Shown here piece after piece: positions 23,092-34,489 of a DNA stretch of 64,000 bases. Numbering within the stretch: position 1 is the first letter of the stretch; the number at the start of each line of letters is the position of its first letter. This DNA is from Hippasteria phrygiana (lineage: Eukaryota > Echinodermata > Asteroidea > Valvatida > Goniasteridae). The stretch is from positions 496,001 through 560,000 of the forward strand of contig JAZGUH010000256.1 in NCBI GenBank assembly GCA_037893225.1, written 5' to 3'. Made by a program: the position numbers and the translations under genes. The notes beneath the pieces are model-generated. The model ran no database searches, was not told the DNA's origin, and was given only the letters and a program-made list of their open reading frames with translations.

Positions 23092-23247
23092 GCACGATAT
23101 GGGGCAGATGGAACCCCCCCCCCCCCCTACCCACCCCCACCCATTTTGTGTTGGTCATTGGGTTCCCTGAATCTCAGGAATTCTCTTCAGATGTCTGGGG
23201 GGATGATGGGGGGGGGGGGGGAGTTACCCCTCTGCCCCATATTGTGC
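23092..23247. mobile_element. GCACGATATGG MITE, rearranged copy
   Basis: Terminal hairpin words GCACGATATGGGGCAGA and TGCCCCATATTGTGC bound long C- and G-runs. The middle phrase 'tgtgttggtcattg' is the reverse complement of the middle in the 40891 copy. It is shorter than the complete copies. Confidence 0.8.
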
Positions 23248-23559
23248 TTGTTATAAAGGTCTAGGTTCGACCTATTATTGATTAAAAACGAATGTCACTT
23301 TTTCATTTGTTTTGGTGTGTTTTTCCTTCTGCTTTGTAATAAAAAAAATTTGAATTTGTCTAAACATTCATGCTCTACTCAATTTGTATACTTTTGGTTT
23401 TCTGATGAGAAATCATATTGTTAGGCGCGACAAGCGAAGGGTAGATTAAGAAGCAAAGGGTAGATTAATCTGACCTCCAGGAAGAGGGTTGGGGTTTGTG
23501 TGCATTTCCCGGGATCTTTTTGTTGGCCTACATGTACAAAATTGTTTAATTTTTGTGGC

Positions 23560-23993
23560 TGCTGGCGCACACGTACGTACGTACGTACGTCTCCCTAAAT
23601 TCGCGTGCTTTTTTATGCTTAGAGCTAGACTTAGGCTTTTGTCTAAATTTCCAAACTTGCGCTTACAAAAAGTTACATATTACTCCTTCCAACACATGTA
23701 TTTTCCCATATTTCAGCAAGTTTTCCAAGAATGTCATCGTGTCTGCTGCCCATCAGGTCGGTGAATCATTGGCTTCGCTGCATTATTCGTAGTTTTCCGA
23801 TACTGTACAAACTACATGTACATATTGTGCTCATAGCTCGAGATGTCGATTCTGCACGAAAATGTAAACATCATCTCTAAAAATAGAAATGATTACTGCG
23901 TACGCGCAGAAGTGGTCCAATCAGAAGCTTCATATGAGTGCTAGCTACCGGTCCCCATATTATATACATATGCGGACCGGGAACCAGTCTAGC
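23560..23993 (+). repeat. Diverged copy of the palindrome arm
   Basis: It follows the right arm of the 25241-27013 palindrome (from about 26140 to 26475) in the same orientation, with substitutions. It ends at the same ACCAGTCTA terminus and starts after a (CGTA)n run. Confidence 0.85.
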
Positions 23994-24139
23994 GCTAAGA
24001 GCAGTTTGCGCATGCGTAATCTATATTTTCCCACCAAAATTCCCAAGATCTTGGGAAATATCCCAAGGAGTGGCGGCGCTGCTCTAAAGTTGACCATTGT
24101 ATATGTTGTCAACAGAGGGCGCCTTAAACACCATTGACA

Positions 24140-25150
24140 CACACCACCACAGTGGACCGAAAAATGCCTACGCCGGCCAAATCACGATTTGCGAGCCTCA
24201 AATTCTCTGCGGTTTCTTCTATTTTAAATGGTATTAGCTTGAAAAAGGTAAAAAGTACTAATTTGTTAGGTATTGGTATTGATGAAAATTTAACATGGCA
24301 GGGTCACGTGAACGACGTGTCAAGCAAAATATCAAAAACTATCGGTATCATGAATCGTTTGAAGTTTTTCTTGCCAAAGAATATTTTAATAACACTTTAT
24401 AATTCATTAGTCCTCCCGTACTTGAATTATTCAATTCTTACATGGGTTGGCTCTTCATCATGTGATACAATTCTTATTTTACAAAAACGAGCTGTTCGAA
24501 TCATTTCCAATGCTGGTTATCGAGATCACACCACTCCATTATTTGCCAATCTTAAACTATTACAGTTGAATGATCTTTATTATCTGAACCTGGGTAAATT
24601 CATGTACAGATACATAAATAATTTGCTACCCTCATGTTTTAGTCCATGTTTTACTTTAACTTCAAATGTTCATTCTCATAATACCAGAAGCAGCACGAAG
24701 AAAAACCTTTATGTTAATTTCAACAGAACGTCAATGTTAAAAATGGTCTTGTTCAGCGTGGTACTATAGTTTTTGGAATGGTCTAACCAACCCTCCTAAA
24801 ACATCATTAACTCTATCTACATTTACCCAAAAATTAAAAACACAACTTCTCAATTCTTATTAATAATCTAATGTGGTGCATTATCATACAGCAATAGCTC
24901 ATTCATACTCCTGCTTGTTTATCATTGTCCTTTGCTTGTAGCTGTAACTTGTCTGTCTGTACTGTCTGTCAAACGGGTCAGGGGTACAAAAGCATTTGTT
25001 TACCCTATGCCCAATGTATTTCATTATGTTAATATTGTAATAAAGTATTATTTCTTTTCTTAAAATATTTTCTGCTATAGAGATGTAAACATGATGTATA
25101 TGTATATCATAATGACGTTGAAATAAATGTCCTATGATTGAATGAATGAA
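24140..25150 (+). pseudogene. 5'-truncated LINE: reverse transcriptase C-terminal region
   Basis: The open frame 24134-24769 encodes the segment downstream of the reverse transcriptase active site in CR1/L2/Jockey-type LINEs. Recognisable are NLLGIGIDENLTW, a helical stretch to MNRLKFFLP, the signature TLYNSLVLPYLNYSILTW, a QKRAVRII block and a HNTR motif. A frameshift near 24755 moves the remainder (FWNGL to LKTQLLNSY and a stop at about 24862) into another frame. The endonuclease and catalytic core are missing, which is the usual 5' truncation from incomplete target-primed reverse transcription. The 3' end reaches a short (TGAA)n run near 25137-25151, as is common for this LINE group. Confidence 0.85.
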
Positions 25151-25240
25151 TGCTGTTAGAGCATTTTGTGGGCCATGAACTTGAGGGTTTGTAAAAGAGA
25201 AGGTTGGAAGTGCATGGTGCACAGGACGTCCACTGTGAAA

Positions 25241-27013
25241 TTATACATGTACAATGGTACTTTTGTTTCCATCCTGGTCAGGACTTTCTATTGTCCTACA
25301 CACTAACCCATCCCCATAGACTAAGCACTAGTTTGCCTGTCCTCACTTTTCCGGAACAAAGAAATAAGCGTGAGGACAGTATTGTTCCCTTTGTTGAACC
25401 CTCCTTTTTGTCCTCACCAGTACGTAAATAATTATACATGTACATTGTACGTACACTTGGCTTTTGTACACAGTAGTACATCCACGTCTTTTTTCAAACG
25501 GTATTATATTACACGTCGCGTCGACCGCAGGCGCATTTTGCATAATTGGGGCAATCGGTCAAACTTAACCATGGAGGTCAGACCATGAATGATGCATGTT
25601 AGCCACGATTTCCATAGTCGGGTCCCGCCCTCAAAAGTAAGAATATCCAAAACGTTACTGCAACTCCGTGATTGTCGCGCGCTCGCGCGCTCGCCCGCCA
25701 GTGAGTGACAGCCTGTAAATTGCGCCCTCTGTTGATGACAAGTATCAGACAGTAACGTCTTGGAACCTAGACTGGCTCCCGGTCCGCATATGTATATAAT
25801 ATGGGGACCGGTAGCTAGCACTCATATAAAGCTTCTGATTGGACCACTTCCGCGCGTGCGCAGTAAGCATTTTCTATTTTTAGAGATCATGTTTACATTT
25901 TCGTGCAGAATCGACATCTCGAGCACAATGTACAAGTACAGTATCGGAAAGCTACGAATAATGCAGCGTAGCCAATGATTCACCGACTTGATAGGCAGCA
26001 GACACGATGAAATTCTTGGAAAACTTGCTGAAATATGGTAGAATACATGTGTTGGAAGGAGTAATATGTAAGCTAAGTAAAAGGCACGCGAATTTAGGGA
26101 CGTATTCGAACGTACGTGTGCGCCAGCGTACGTTCGAATACGTCCCTAAATTCGCGTGCCTTTTACTTAGCTTACATATTACTCCTTCCAACACATGTAT
26201 TCTACCATATTTCAGCAAGTTTTCCAAGAATTTCATCGTGTCTGCTGCCTATCAAGTCGGTGAATCATTGGCTACGCTGCATTATTCGTAGCTTTCCGAT
26301 ACTGTACTTGTACATTGTGCTCGAGATGTCGATTCTGCACGAAAATGTAAACATGATCTCTAAAAATAGAAAATGCTTACTGCGCACGCGCGGAAGTGGT
26401 CCAATCAGAAGCTTTATATGAGTGCTAGCTACCGGTCCCCATATTATATACATATGCGGACCGGGAACCAGTCTAGGTTCCAAGACGTTACTGTCTGATA
26501 CTTGTCATCAACAGAGGGCGCAATTTACAGGCTGTCACTCACTGGCGGGCGAGCGCGCGAGCGCGCGACAATCACGGAGTTGCAGTAACGTTTTGGATAT
26601 TCTTACTTTTGAGGGCGGGACCCGACTATGGAAATCGTGGCTAAACATGCATCATTCATATCACGTGACTGGTCTGACCTCCATGGTTAAGTTTGACCGA
26701 TTGCCCCAATTATGCAAAATGCGCCTGCGGTCGACGCGACGTGTAATATAATACCGTTTGAAAAAAGACGTGGATGTACTACTGTGTACAAAAGCCAAGT
26801 GTACGTACAATGTACATGTATAATTATTTACGTACTGGTGAGGACAAAAAGGAGGGTTCAACAAAGGGAACAATACTGTCCTCACGCTTATTTCTTTGTT
26901 CCGGAAAAGTGAGGACAGGCAAACTAGTGCTTAGTCTATGCGGATGGGTTAGTGTGTAGGACAATAGAAAGTCCTGACCAGGATGGAAACAAAAGTACCA
27001 TTGTACATGTATA
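25241..27013. repeat. 1.77-kb near-perfect palindrome with 10-nt spacer
   Basis: The arms 25241-26116 and 26127-27013 are reverse complements with few differences; the clearest is about 14 extra bases in the right arm near 26658-26671. The centre reads CGTACG, ten unpaired bases, CGTACG. Open frames on one arm recur on the opposite strand of the other, which is a by-product. The right arm crosses the 26475 terminus of the nested element and continues into the outer element, so the inversion is younger than those insertions or is an assembly artefact. Confidence 0.92.
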
Positions 27014-27840
27014 ATGTACATATCCACATATGAACACTGTGGATACATGTATAGTGTACGTATACGTACTTGAACTTCAAGTTTGAATAACTTGGAGTTT
27101 CTGATCTTTCTTGCTACGTCCCAGAATGAGATAATGACAATTTACCTGCAGGTGTGCACTTTAATCTGGGATGTTAATTAGCCAATGTGAATGAATAAAT
27201 GCAGAATAGTCAAATTTTTAAATTATTTTTTATCAAAGATTGATTTTTGCCAGTCTTGTTTAATTACATGTACAAACATGTGGTGCCTTTTTTTGCAGCC
27301 ATGGCCAGGCCCAGTATTGTATTGGATATTTCAGTCCAGTTAGTTGCATGCACAATAAATGTACAGGACGGTCTTTGGTCAACTTTTGACTGAAAAACGT
27401 TTTTACTCACTTTGTCTTCAAGGTGGAGCTTAAATTCATCATTGTCTGAAATATTTATATTTCTCCCAGTAAATAATTCCTCCACTAAATACATTACATT
27501 CCTACATGTGTATAGTAAACATGAAGAAGAGAAGTCTGAAATAGCAAGCCCAGCAAACCACTTAAATGCAGTGGATTTAAAATCAAAGTAGATGGTTAAC
27601 TTCACTCATTTATTTTAATTCTTGAGGTAAACATCATTTTTCACTGGATAAAATGTATTTCTGTAAAGATTTTAAACCATTATTGTAAAGTTAGATTTAT
27701 GTTAACATATACTTTACCATTGAAGGTTAGAACTGCCACAGAGTTCATCAGAAATATGAAACACACCATTTGTTACATCTCTTTTTTCATGTATTTTCAA
27801 TTTCCATCCTGAAAAATTGAATTGGCAGATGTACCGGTCA
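27014..27840. other. AT-rich spacer, nothing recognised
   Basis: The stretch contains TACATGTA-type words and short open frames only. A 113-codon minus-strand frame has no recognised domain. Confidence 0.45.
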
Positions 27841-27844
27841 TTAA

Positions 27845-28444
27845 AGGGACACATTGCTTTGGATTTTGCGATTTGGGCTATAAAACTGAAATGGATATGG
27901 TTGGGAAGCTGTTTTTAAAGTAGAATATAAAGATTCACATAACTATTCCTTCAAATTGCGTGGTTTTTGTTTAATTTCGTGACAAATAACGGTCCGCCAT
28001 TTTGTAGAACCAAATTTTTGACCCCACAAAATGGCGGATTGTGTTCACCAGTCGTATTTCCAGTCGCATCTGGTTGAAGTACGTTCTGTTGATCCATTTT
28101 GATGTACTGTGGCACGGCGCGCAGCACTGGCGATATGTGTCGCGAGGTAGAGAATTGTACCTGGCGATCATCTGATAGGTTCACAAGGTCACTGGCTGCG
28201 GCGCCAGCCTAAAGACTTTTACAGCGTATTTTGCGCATTATTTAGACGGTGGTATTTAGTACTGGAAATAAGTCTATGTTTCGCGGGTCAGATGTCAGGG
28301 GTAAGCGGCCAATTTTTTGTTTTGTAATCATTACTCACTAATTACAACACATTATACGTGTTTTTTGCATGAACAACTCTTATCAAAGGTAAGGAACATT
28401 TCTAAACAGCAAAATGTCATGACATTTGAAGGCAATGTGTCCCT
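27845..28444. mobile_element. TTAA-flanked MITE, 600 bp
   Basis: TTAA at 27841-27844 and 28445-28448 flanks inverted ends AGGGACACATTGC and GCAATGTGTCCCT. TTAA duplication is diagnostic of piggyBac- and Kolobok-type transposition; AGGG-type ends lean to Kolobok. A smaller inverted pair ('ccgccattttgt' / 'acaaaatggcgg') sits inside. No transposase. Confidence 0.88.
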
Positions 28445-28448
28445 TTAA

Positions 28449-29980
28449 TTACTACTCAGTGTAAAAAAATCGACATTACATGTACATGTGGCATTTAAAA
28501 AAATGTATAATACATTTACTTATCCAAACTGGCTGGGACGTCCTCCATTCTGAAGTCTTTTTTAAGTTTATCACCTCACATGTTTATACACCAGTGTTCT
28601 AGCTCATACAGTGTACATGCACAATATATAATGTACATGTCATCGGGTAATACCTTCTCATAAATTGTTACCTTCACTCAAGCGCGCCTCCATGATTTGA
28701 CTATGACATGTGTGGAGACCGGGAAAAGGGGGGGGGGGGAGGGGTTATCATGACATTTCCAAAACCAACCAACTGAAAATTTCGAAGGGGGGGGGGGGTG
28801 GATTGGACACTACGCTGTTTATTACACATGTTTATTAACCCTCTTTCCGACAATTCTACTGTAATTTCCATGTGAAATGTATAATACCTCCTGGTCTATT
28901 TTAATTTTTTTCTTCTGTCTGGTTTTATTGTCTAGGGGTGATCCTGTCATAAAGTGTGTGTGGGTGGAGATATATTCCCCATCCCCACAACCCCGAAATC
29001 TATGTTTTTGCCTTCACTTATCAACACTTCTTCTTGTCGACAATTTGTTGGGGATTATATTAAACTGTAAAAGTTGGGCTATTATGTACGCCGTATGTGT
29101 CACCATTTGTTAATCCTTTCTGATATGTTTTCTTTTGTATAAAAATTGTTGTTCAAATTATTTTTTTGAAAATGATCAATTATGACTTTAATGAAATCAA
29201 TTGTGATGTAGTTCTTTTAACCAATATATGTACACCGACTACTGCATGTATTTTTTCTATTACATGTGGAATAGTAAGCACGTAAACACACTGGCTGTCA
29301 TCAAAGGTTATAGTTCTAAATTTACATTCGGAAGTATTAAAATATACCTCACATGTTCACTCATCATCCGCACAAATATTTCGTATTGGCCTACACTTTA
29401 TTTAATGTCTAAATAAACTTCAGCTGCACTACAAATACAGAAATCAGCTGCACTACAGATACTTCGCGGATTTTAACGACACGTACGTCGTGCCTACACT
29501 ACACGTCAACTTAAAAAATATTTCCCACAGACATGACAGACTGGGTCACGCGGATCGCTGATCCTTCATCCAAAACAATACAACGGTCGACGCGTCGTGC
29601 CCGGCCAGGCGCGGTGAACTTCAAATTTCCAGACAACACAACACAACACACATACACAAAAAGCCGCACCCAGGGTGATGACCGCACCGCGTCCTATTTA
29701 ATCGTGCATGCTCGCCAAGTTATGAATAATTCATTTGTCAAGGGCAAACTCAATCGCTGATTGGCTCCCCCGGAAAGTCAGGGGAAAATGTCGAAAAAGT
29801 AAAGAAAAAGTTAAGACCCGCGGACAGGAATATCCAAGACCTTCGTGGAAGTGAAGAACCGAGCAAAGAACAGTAGAATCGACTCTTGTCAGAGCGCGTA
29901 ATATATAAAACATTATCGAATACAATCCGAATCGATTAACTGAGAAACAGCGCCCTCGTTCGGAAGGAAAAAAGGAACAC
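28449..29980. other. Right part of the 9.2-kb element, no gene recognised
   Basis: G-runs at 28729 and 28788 are followed by AT-rich sequence and small open frames without domains. 'aagaccttcgtg' near 29838 recurs inverted near 29980 just inside the element terminus, making a subterminal inverted pair of about 150 bp. Confidence 0.4.
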
Positions 29981-30149
29981 GAAGGTCTTGGAACCAAGAC
30001 TAGCACCTAGCTTGCTCGAAAAAAATCACGACTGGATAGCAGGACGTGGATTTCTTTTTACGTGAATATTGACGTCAATATTCACAAATTGCAATGCCCC
30101 TTCACGGCCACCATACAAAGGTCACTGCACACAGAACGTGAATTGCCAC

Positions 30150-31085
30150 ACCGCATGATGAAACTGAATTGCGGAACGATGAAATTGAATTGTGGAATGG
30201 TGAATTAGCGAATGAAAGGACGAACTCGCAGTAAAGGACGATTACTTGTAAAAACCGAATACAGTCGAACCCTGATAATAAGAGCACTGTTAATACAACA
30301 TACTGCTTATAACAAGGAAAACAATAGGTCCCAAGTCTTTGTTTTTTCTTTGTTTTCCATTACTGATAATACAAGGTACCTGTTATAACAAGGTAAATTG
30401 TAAAGTCCTAAGGACCTTGTTATCAAGGTGTTCGACTGTAGTTATGAGAGCACGGAGAATCGATTACTACCAAATAACGAAAAGCCGCAGAACAGAAAGG
30501 TGAAATTGCCAAACGAAACGGCGAAATTGCCGAATTGAATGGTGAAATTGACGAATTGAATGATGAAATTGCCGAATTGAATGGTGAAACTGCAGAATTG
30601 AATGATGAAATTGCCGAACAAAATGGTGAAATGCCTATTGGAATGGTGATATTGCCGAATGTAATGATGAAGTTGCCGAATTGGATGATGATATTGTCAA
30701 ATTTAATGATGATATTGCAGAATTGAATGATGATTTTGCCGAACAGAATGGTGACATGCCAAACGGAATGGTGATATTGCCGAATTAAATGATAAAATTG
30801 CCGAATTGAATGATGATTTTGCCGAACAGAATGGTGACATGCCAAACGGAATGGTGATATTGCCGAATTAAATGATAAAATTGCCGAATTGAATGATAAA
30901 ATTGCCAAATTGAATGATGAAAATGCCAAATTGAACGGCGAATTTGCCGAATAGAATGGTGAAATTGCCAAACGGAATGGTGAAATTGCCGAATGGAATG
31001 TCGAAATGCAAAACGAAATGGCGAAATTGCCAAATGGAATGATGGAATTGCCGAACGGAATGATGAAAATGACGAAGCCAACGAT
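30150..31085 (+). repeat. 18-bp minisatellite (gaaattgccgaattgaat)
   Basis: The core 30490-31075 is a tandem array of 18-bp units with variable third words. Because 18 is a multiple of 3, both strands show long periodic open frames, for example ELNGEIDELNDEIAEL on the plus strand. Frame shifts between units break each one, there are no splice signals, and both strands are equally open, so I do not call a gene. Outlying units at 30150-30230 are separated from the core by the MITE at 30262-30438. Confidence 0.9.
30262..30438. mobile_element. Tigger/pogo-like MITE, 177 bp, TA TSD
   Basis: It begins CAGTCGAACCCTGATAATA and ends with TTGTTATCAAGGTGTTCGACTG-type complement. TA flanks both sides (30260-30261 and 30439-30440). 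CAGTCGAACC ends with TA duplication are typical of Tigger/pogo-derived MITEs. It interrupts the start of the 18-bp minisatellite region. Confidence 0.88.
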
Positions 31086-31099
31086 CTGAAGCCACCGAA

Positions 31100-33700
31100 G
31101 ATAGCAATGGCGTTCCATACTTTCACGATCGGTAATGGACTTTCGCGAGTGGTGATGGACTTTTGCAATCTTGTTACATGCTAAGTTAAACCGTTTTTAC
31201 TCGCGTAATTTAAAAAAAAAAAAAAAAAATTCAGGCCAGAAATTCGTGTCGGTTATTTTTTCCCATGTAAAGTAGTTGCTAAAAAGTATCAACAAATTCT
31301 CAGTTTCGACACCGTACGTAGTCCATGCGTCACTTTTTCGTTTAAGATTTCTGGACAATAGAGGTTTCCCAGCTATAGGCAAATACGCAATACTGATGAT
31401 AAAAATTCACGTGGCGATCTTTTACAAATGGATTTATTTTCTCTAGATCTTTTTTGTTAGGATAAAAATAAGCAATTCTTGAGAGGTCAGGCTGGTGTGG
31501 TTCTGTCCTCGCCTTCCACCTCTGGTGACCCTAGTTCGATTCCCATCCAGGTGCACTGTGTGGAATGGGTTTTCAGTCCCCACCTGATTCCCCAGGAATA
31601 GTTTGTTCTGGGGTTTTCCTCCCACTACTAAAACTAAAATTTCCTTCAGCATCTTCTCTCAATTCAAACTAGGCCCTGAGGCGAGGGAGAACACCAAAAT
31701 TTTGAGCACGGGTTCAATGTTAGAGGAAACCAAGTGATTCAAATAAGCCAACTGGGAATTACAAATACATAACTTTACTATGCATTTGTAGTAAGTAGGC
31801 CAGTCGCTGACCACTTTCGGATAAACTTACGGATAAACATGGCTCGAATCCCCCTTAACCCCCCCACCCCCCCCCCCCCCCTAAGAAGTTCCCCCGATAA
31901 AGACAGATTAAAACAATTAATTATATAGTTACCTAACAAACACAAAATACAGATCGGATAAAATTAAAGCCAAAGTTTTGTTTATCCAAGTTTGTTTCCA
32001 TTTCTGATCATGCGCACTGTTATTCCGACAGCTTGTTATAAGCAACCACCACACAGGGGTAAGATTTGTCAGGATTTTTCCTGATTTCAGGAATTTTACT
32101 AATATTAGAATTTTTAAAGAATCTCTTGTGAAATCTGGAATTCCTGTAAAAGTGGATATAGACCAATAGAAACAGGTATATAGGCAAATACAAACCCTAG
32201 ACCCTAGTGACCCTACGCTGCTCTGGGGGTCCTCGGCGACCCCCAAACACTGCAGATTTTGTGGATTTTTCATTTTCCGCCAAACTCACCCCTGACCACA
32301 GCAATGAAATTACTCATGTGTACAAAGTCAACTGCCGATGCCCGCGCATTGTGGTTTCAATTTGATAAATACCGCTAGCGTTTGTTATAAGAAATGCAGG
32401 TGTAGACTAAGAGACTTGTGTATACTGTATAATATACTTCTAATATTACCGAAAACTTGCCAGACCAGTTTGAAACTTTAAAGCCACTTACGGAAATTAG
32501 TGACAGCAACGTACAAGCATTCATGGAATTCACCATAGGTAAATTAGGGCGGGGAGGCATTCATTTGGAGAGTCATGTTGGCTTTATTGAAGTCGTCCAT
32601 AGAGCATAGTTATGACTAATTTAATACACATTAACTCTCCCGAGCGTAGAATAATTTAAATAAATTGTTCTCAAAATAAAGTCTGCAGCCTTTTTGTTCT
32701 GATGGAGCCGTCTCATAGTAATAAATGTATTGGTAGCCAGGAAACGTACATTAATATTTGAGTATTTGGCCGTGGATCTAATGGAATAATGAGGCATTTG
32801 TAGCTTGATAAATTTTCTTGATGTCACAGTTTATGCATTTTTAACCTAAATGACAAATTGTACTGTGACAGCTTGCTTGCAAGAATTAAATGACAGCTTT
32901 GACAAAGGAACAAATAGCTATGTAGATTCCACCTCGATACAAATTCGCCCCACAGTCCCCGAACGTCGAAGAAGGGGGGAAATGTTTACACCCCCACCCC
33001 CCCCCCCCCCCCCCATGTACAAATTGTGATCATAAGTGTAGGAGAAAAACACGCATCATCTGTATAAACTTTATGTCTTCGCTATTGTTGGCGCTATTTG
33101 TTTGGTTTCGATGCATTTCATACATTTTGTAGTCACAACAAAGGCATTCCGGAATTAGCAACAAGGATTCGTCACTTCTTGAAAACCGCGAAGATTGGTA
33201 AGACGTGGTTAAATGTGTAAAACAAGCTGAAGTAAACACTGGTTGTATAGTTCTTTGAAGGTGAAAAACATTTCTCACACGCGAAATGTAACATTTCATT
33301 AATAAATATTTTGAATGTCATGCGTCGGCGATCAAGGGAGGAAATTTTTACACATTATTAGTTGGTATATAATTCATGTCTAACCCACATTTCTTCAGAA
33401 CTTTGTTGCAGGGTTTTGACAAGGTGTTCCTTCTGCGACCAATCGAAAATAGCGCTCCTCGAACTGTGCTCACGAGTTATGCTAATGAGGCCAAATGCAG
33501 GCTTCTGATTGGCCGAGAGGCCAAAATTGATGACGTCATACTCATTAGACAGACCGTATGCACTACTCTATGCACTACATTCAGGGCTTCGCGCCAAGAC
33601 CATCGACGTGTGCCCTTCACATGATTCTTGACTTCAGCAATGTCCCCCCCCCCCCCCCCCCACACATTTGAAATGGGATTGACGCCCCTGGTGTGTGTAG
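31100..33700 (+). repeat. Dispersed repeat X, copy 2, uninterrupted
   Basis: This is the longest continuous X copy. It matches 13960 back to 11672 and then 4820 back to 4370 (inverted), and 1-480 (direct, for 32503-32960). It contains the SINE at 31480-31720, C-runs at about 31861, 33000 and 33646, and the uninterrupted site (gtaagacgtgg near 33220) where the 6.85-kb element sits in copy 1. About 50 bp near 33497-33550 are absent from copy 1. Confidence 0.85.
31480..31720 (+). repeat. tRNA-derived SINE inside X copy 2
   Basis: It carries a tRNA-like head 'ctggtgtggttctgtcctcg', 'ccacctctggtgaccct', then a B-box-like TTCGATTCCC, and a body 'ggttttcctcccactacta'. It occupies the same place as the SINE in copy 1, so it was present before the copies separated. 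Confidence 0.75.
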
Positions 33701-33721
33701 AGGGCGCTGTACGGCTCTGAC

Positions 33722-34280
33722 TAGTCTGGTTCCCAGACCAAAATAGTCTGACTATTTCTGATGAATATTAGGCCCTGTCCGAATTACTTGGCTACGGCTT
33801 GATGTTACACACATATCTATGGTAGCGGCTGCAGCCACTTCCCATAGACTCGTGTGTAATTTCAAGCCGCGGGCGCAGCCAAGTAATTCGGACAGGGCTT
33901 AATTAGGTCCGGCAGCAGCCAATGTCAAGTGACGAAAATTACCAGATTCTGGCCCTTTCCGAAAATGTCCGAGGTTTTCCGAACTTGTTTTCGGTAACAT
34001 TCGGCTATTAACGTTGATGTTCGCAATAACAAAATTTCTGTCAGGCCCGTTACAGATCCTAGAATTTAAATTCTCAATTATATAATACAAACTGAAAAAT
34101 CAATGTCACACTCTTGCAGTATTTTGCGGACTGGATTTTGCAAGAATGTTAAAATTTGAATGATGCCACTGACGTCACTCGGACTAACACTGTGCGTCAT
34201 GATCTATTTTAAACCGCGGTAGCTGCCTGATGACCTAAGATTTAGACGTCAGGGAATCTTCAGTTCAGGGAACCAGACTA
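33722..34280. mobile_element. Mutator-like candidate MITE, 559 bp, 9-bp TSD
   Basis: GGCTCTGAC at 33713-33721 is repeated exactly at 34281-34289. The ends TAGTCTGGTTCCC and GGGAACCAGACTA are perfect inverted repeats. This is the clearest member of the TWGWCTKGG-ended group. It contains a nested Harbinger-like MITE at 33771-33898 and no ORF of note. Confidence 0.88.
33771..33898. mobile_element. Harbinger-like MITE, 128 bp, TTA TSD
   Basis: TTA flanks both sides (33768-33770 and 33899-33901). The ends GCCCTGTCCGAATTACTTGG and complement pair over about 50 bp. The terminal GGCCCTGTC/GACAGGGC resembles PIF/Harbinger termini. Confidence 0.83.
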
Positions 34281-34312
34281 GGCTCTGACCCGTGCGCGCT
34301 ATGGCATATGAA

Positions 34313-34483
34313 GCACGATATGGGGGAAAAGGGTCCCCCCTCTTTTGTGTTGGTCATTGTGTCAATTCCCGGAATCTCAGGAATTCTATTCATAAATCTA
34401 GGGAGATGTGTTAGATAACAATAATCTGGAGTGTGCTTAGGGTATAGAGATAAAAGGGGGTACCCCTTTCCTCCATATCGTGC
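34313..34483. mobile_element. GCACGATATGG MITE, complete copy
   Basis: GCACGATATGG at 34313 faces CCATATCGTGC at 34483, with 'tgtgttggtcattg' and 'tcccggaatctcaggaattc' between. It is inverted relative to 40891-41073. The left flank reads 'catatgaa', like the 'catatgat' beside other copies, so the inverted end may extend a few bases further. Confidence 0.85.
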
Positions 34484-34489
34484 AGGGTA

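Larger units (their letters stand above)
20797..26475. mobile_element. Nested 5.7-kb element with TSD GGTTCCAAG
   Basis: The left end TAGACTGGTTCCCGGTCC at 20797 faces its complement ending at 26475. GGTTCCAAG flanks both sides (20788-20796 and 26476-26484), exactly as a 9-bp duplication within the outer element's left terminus. Each end folds into a small hairpin (GGTCC...GGACCGGTAGC). A further copy of the right end stops at about 23993 without a matching flank, so the 5.7-kb unit may be a composite of rearranged copies. GGTTCCAAG is also part of the family's terminal sequence, which weakens the case somewhat. Confidence 0.62.
20781..30002. mobile_element. 9.2-kb Mutator-like candidate element with 9-bp TSD
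   Basis: GCACCTAGC occurs at 20772-20780 and again at 30003-30011. Between them the sequence starts TTGTCTTGGTTCCAAG and ends CTTGGAACCAAGACTA, an inverted pair. A 9-bp duplication is the usual length for Mutator-like elements. The left end is interrupted after 16 bp by a second element of similar type (20797-26475). After that interruption the terminal sequence resumes as ACGTTACTG. The interior also holds a TTAA-flanked MITE. No transposase was recognised, so the superfamily is inferred from TSD length and end structure only. Confidence 0.75.

Noticed and set aside
30423..31168. 231-codon minus-strand open frame with ISPFNSA repeats
   Set aside because: Periodic translation of the 18-bp minisatellite; the opposite strand is similarly open.
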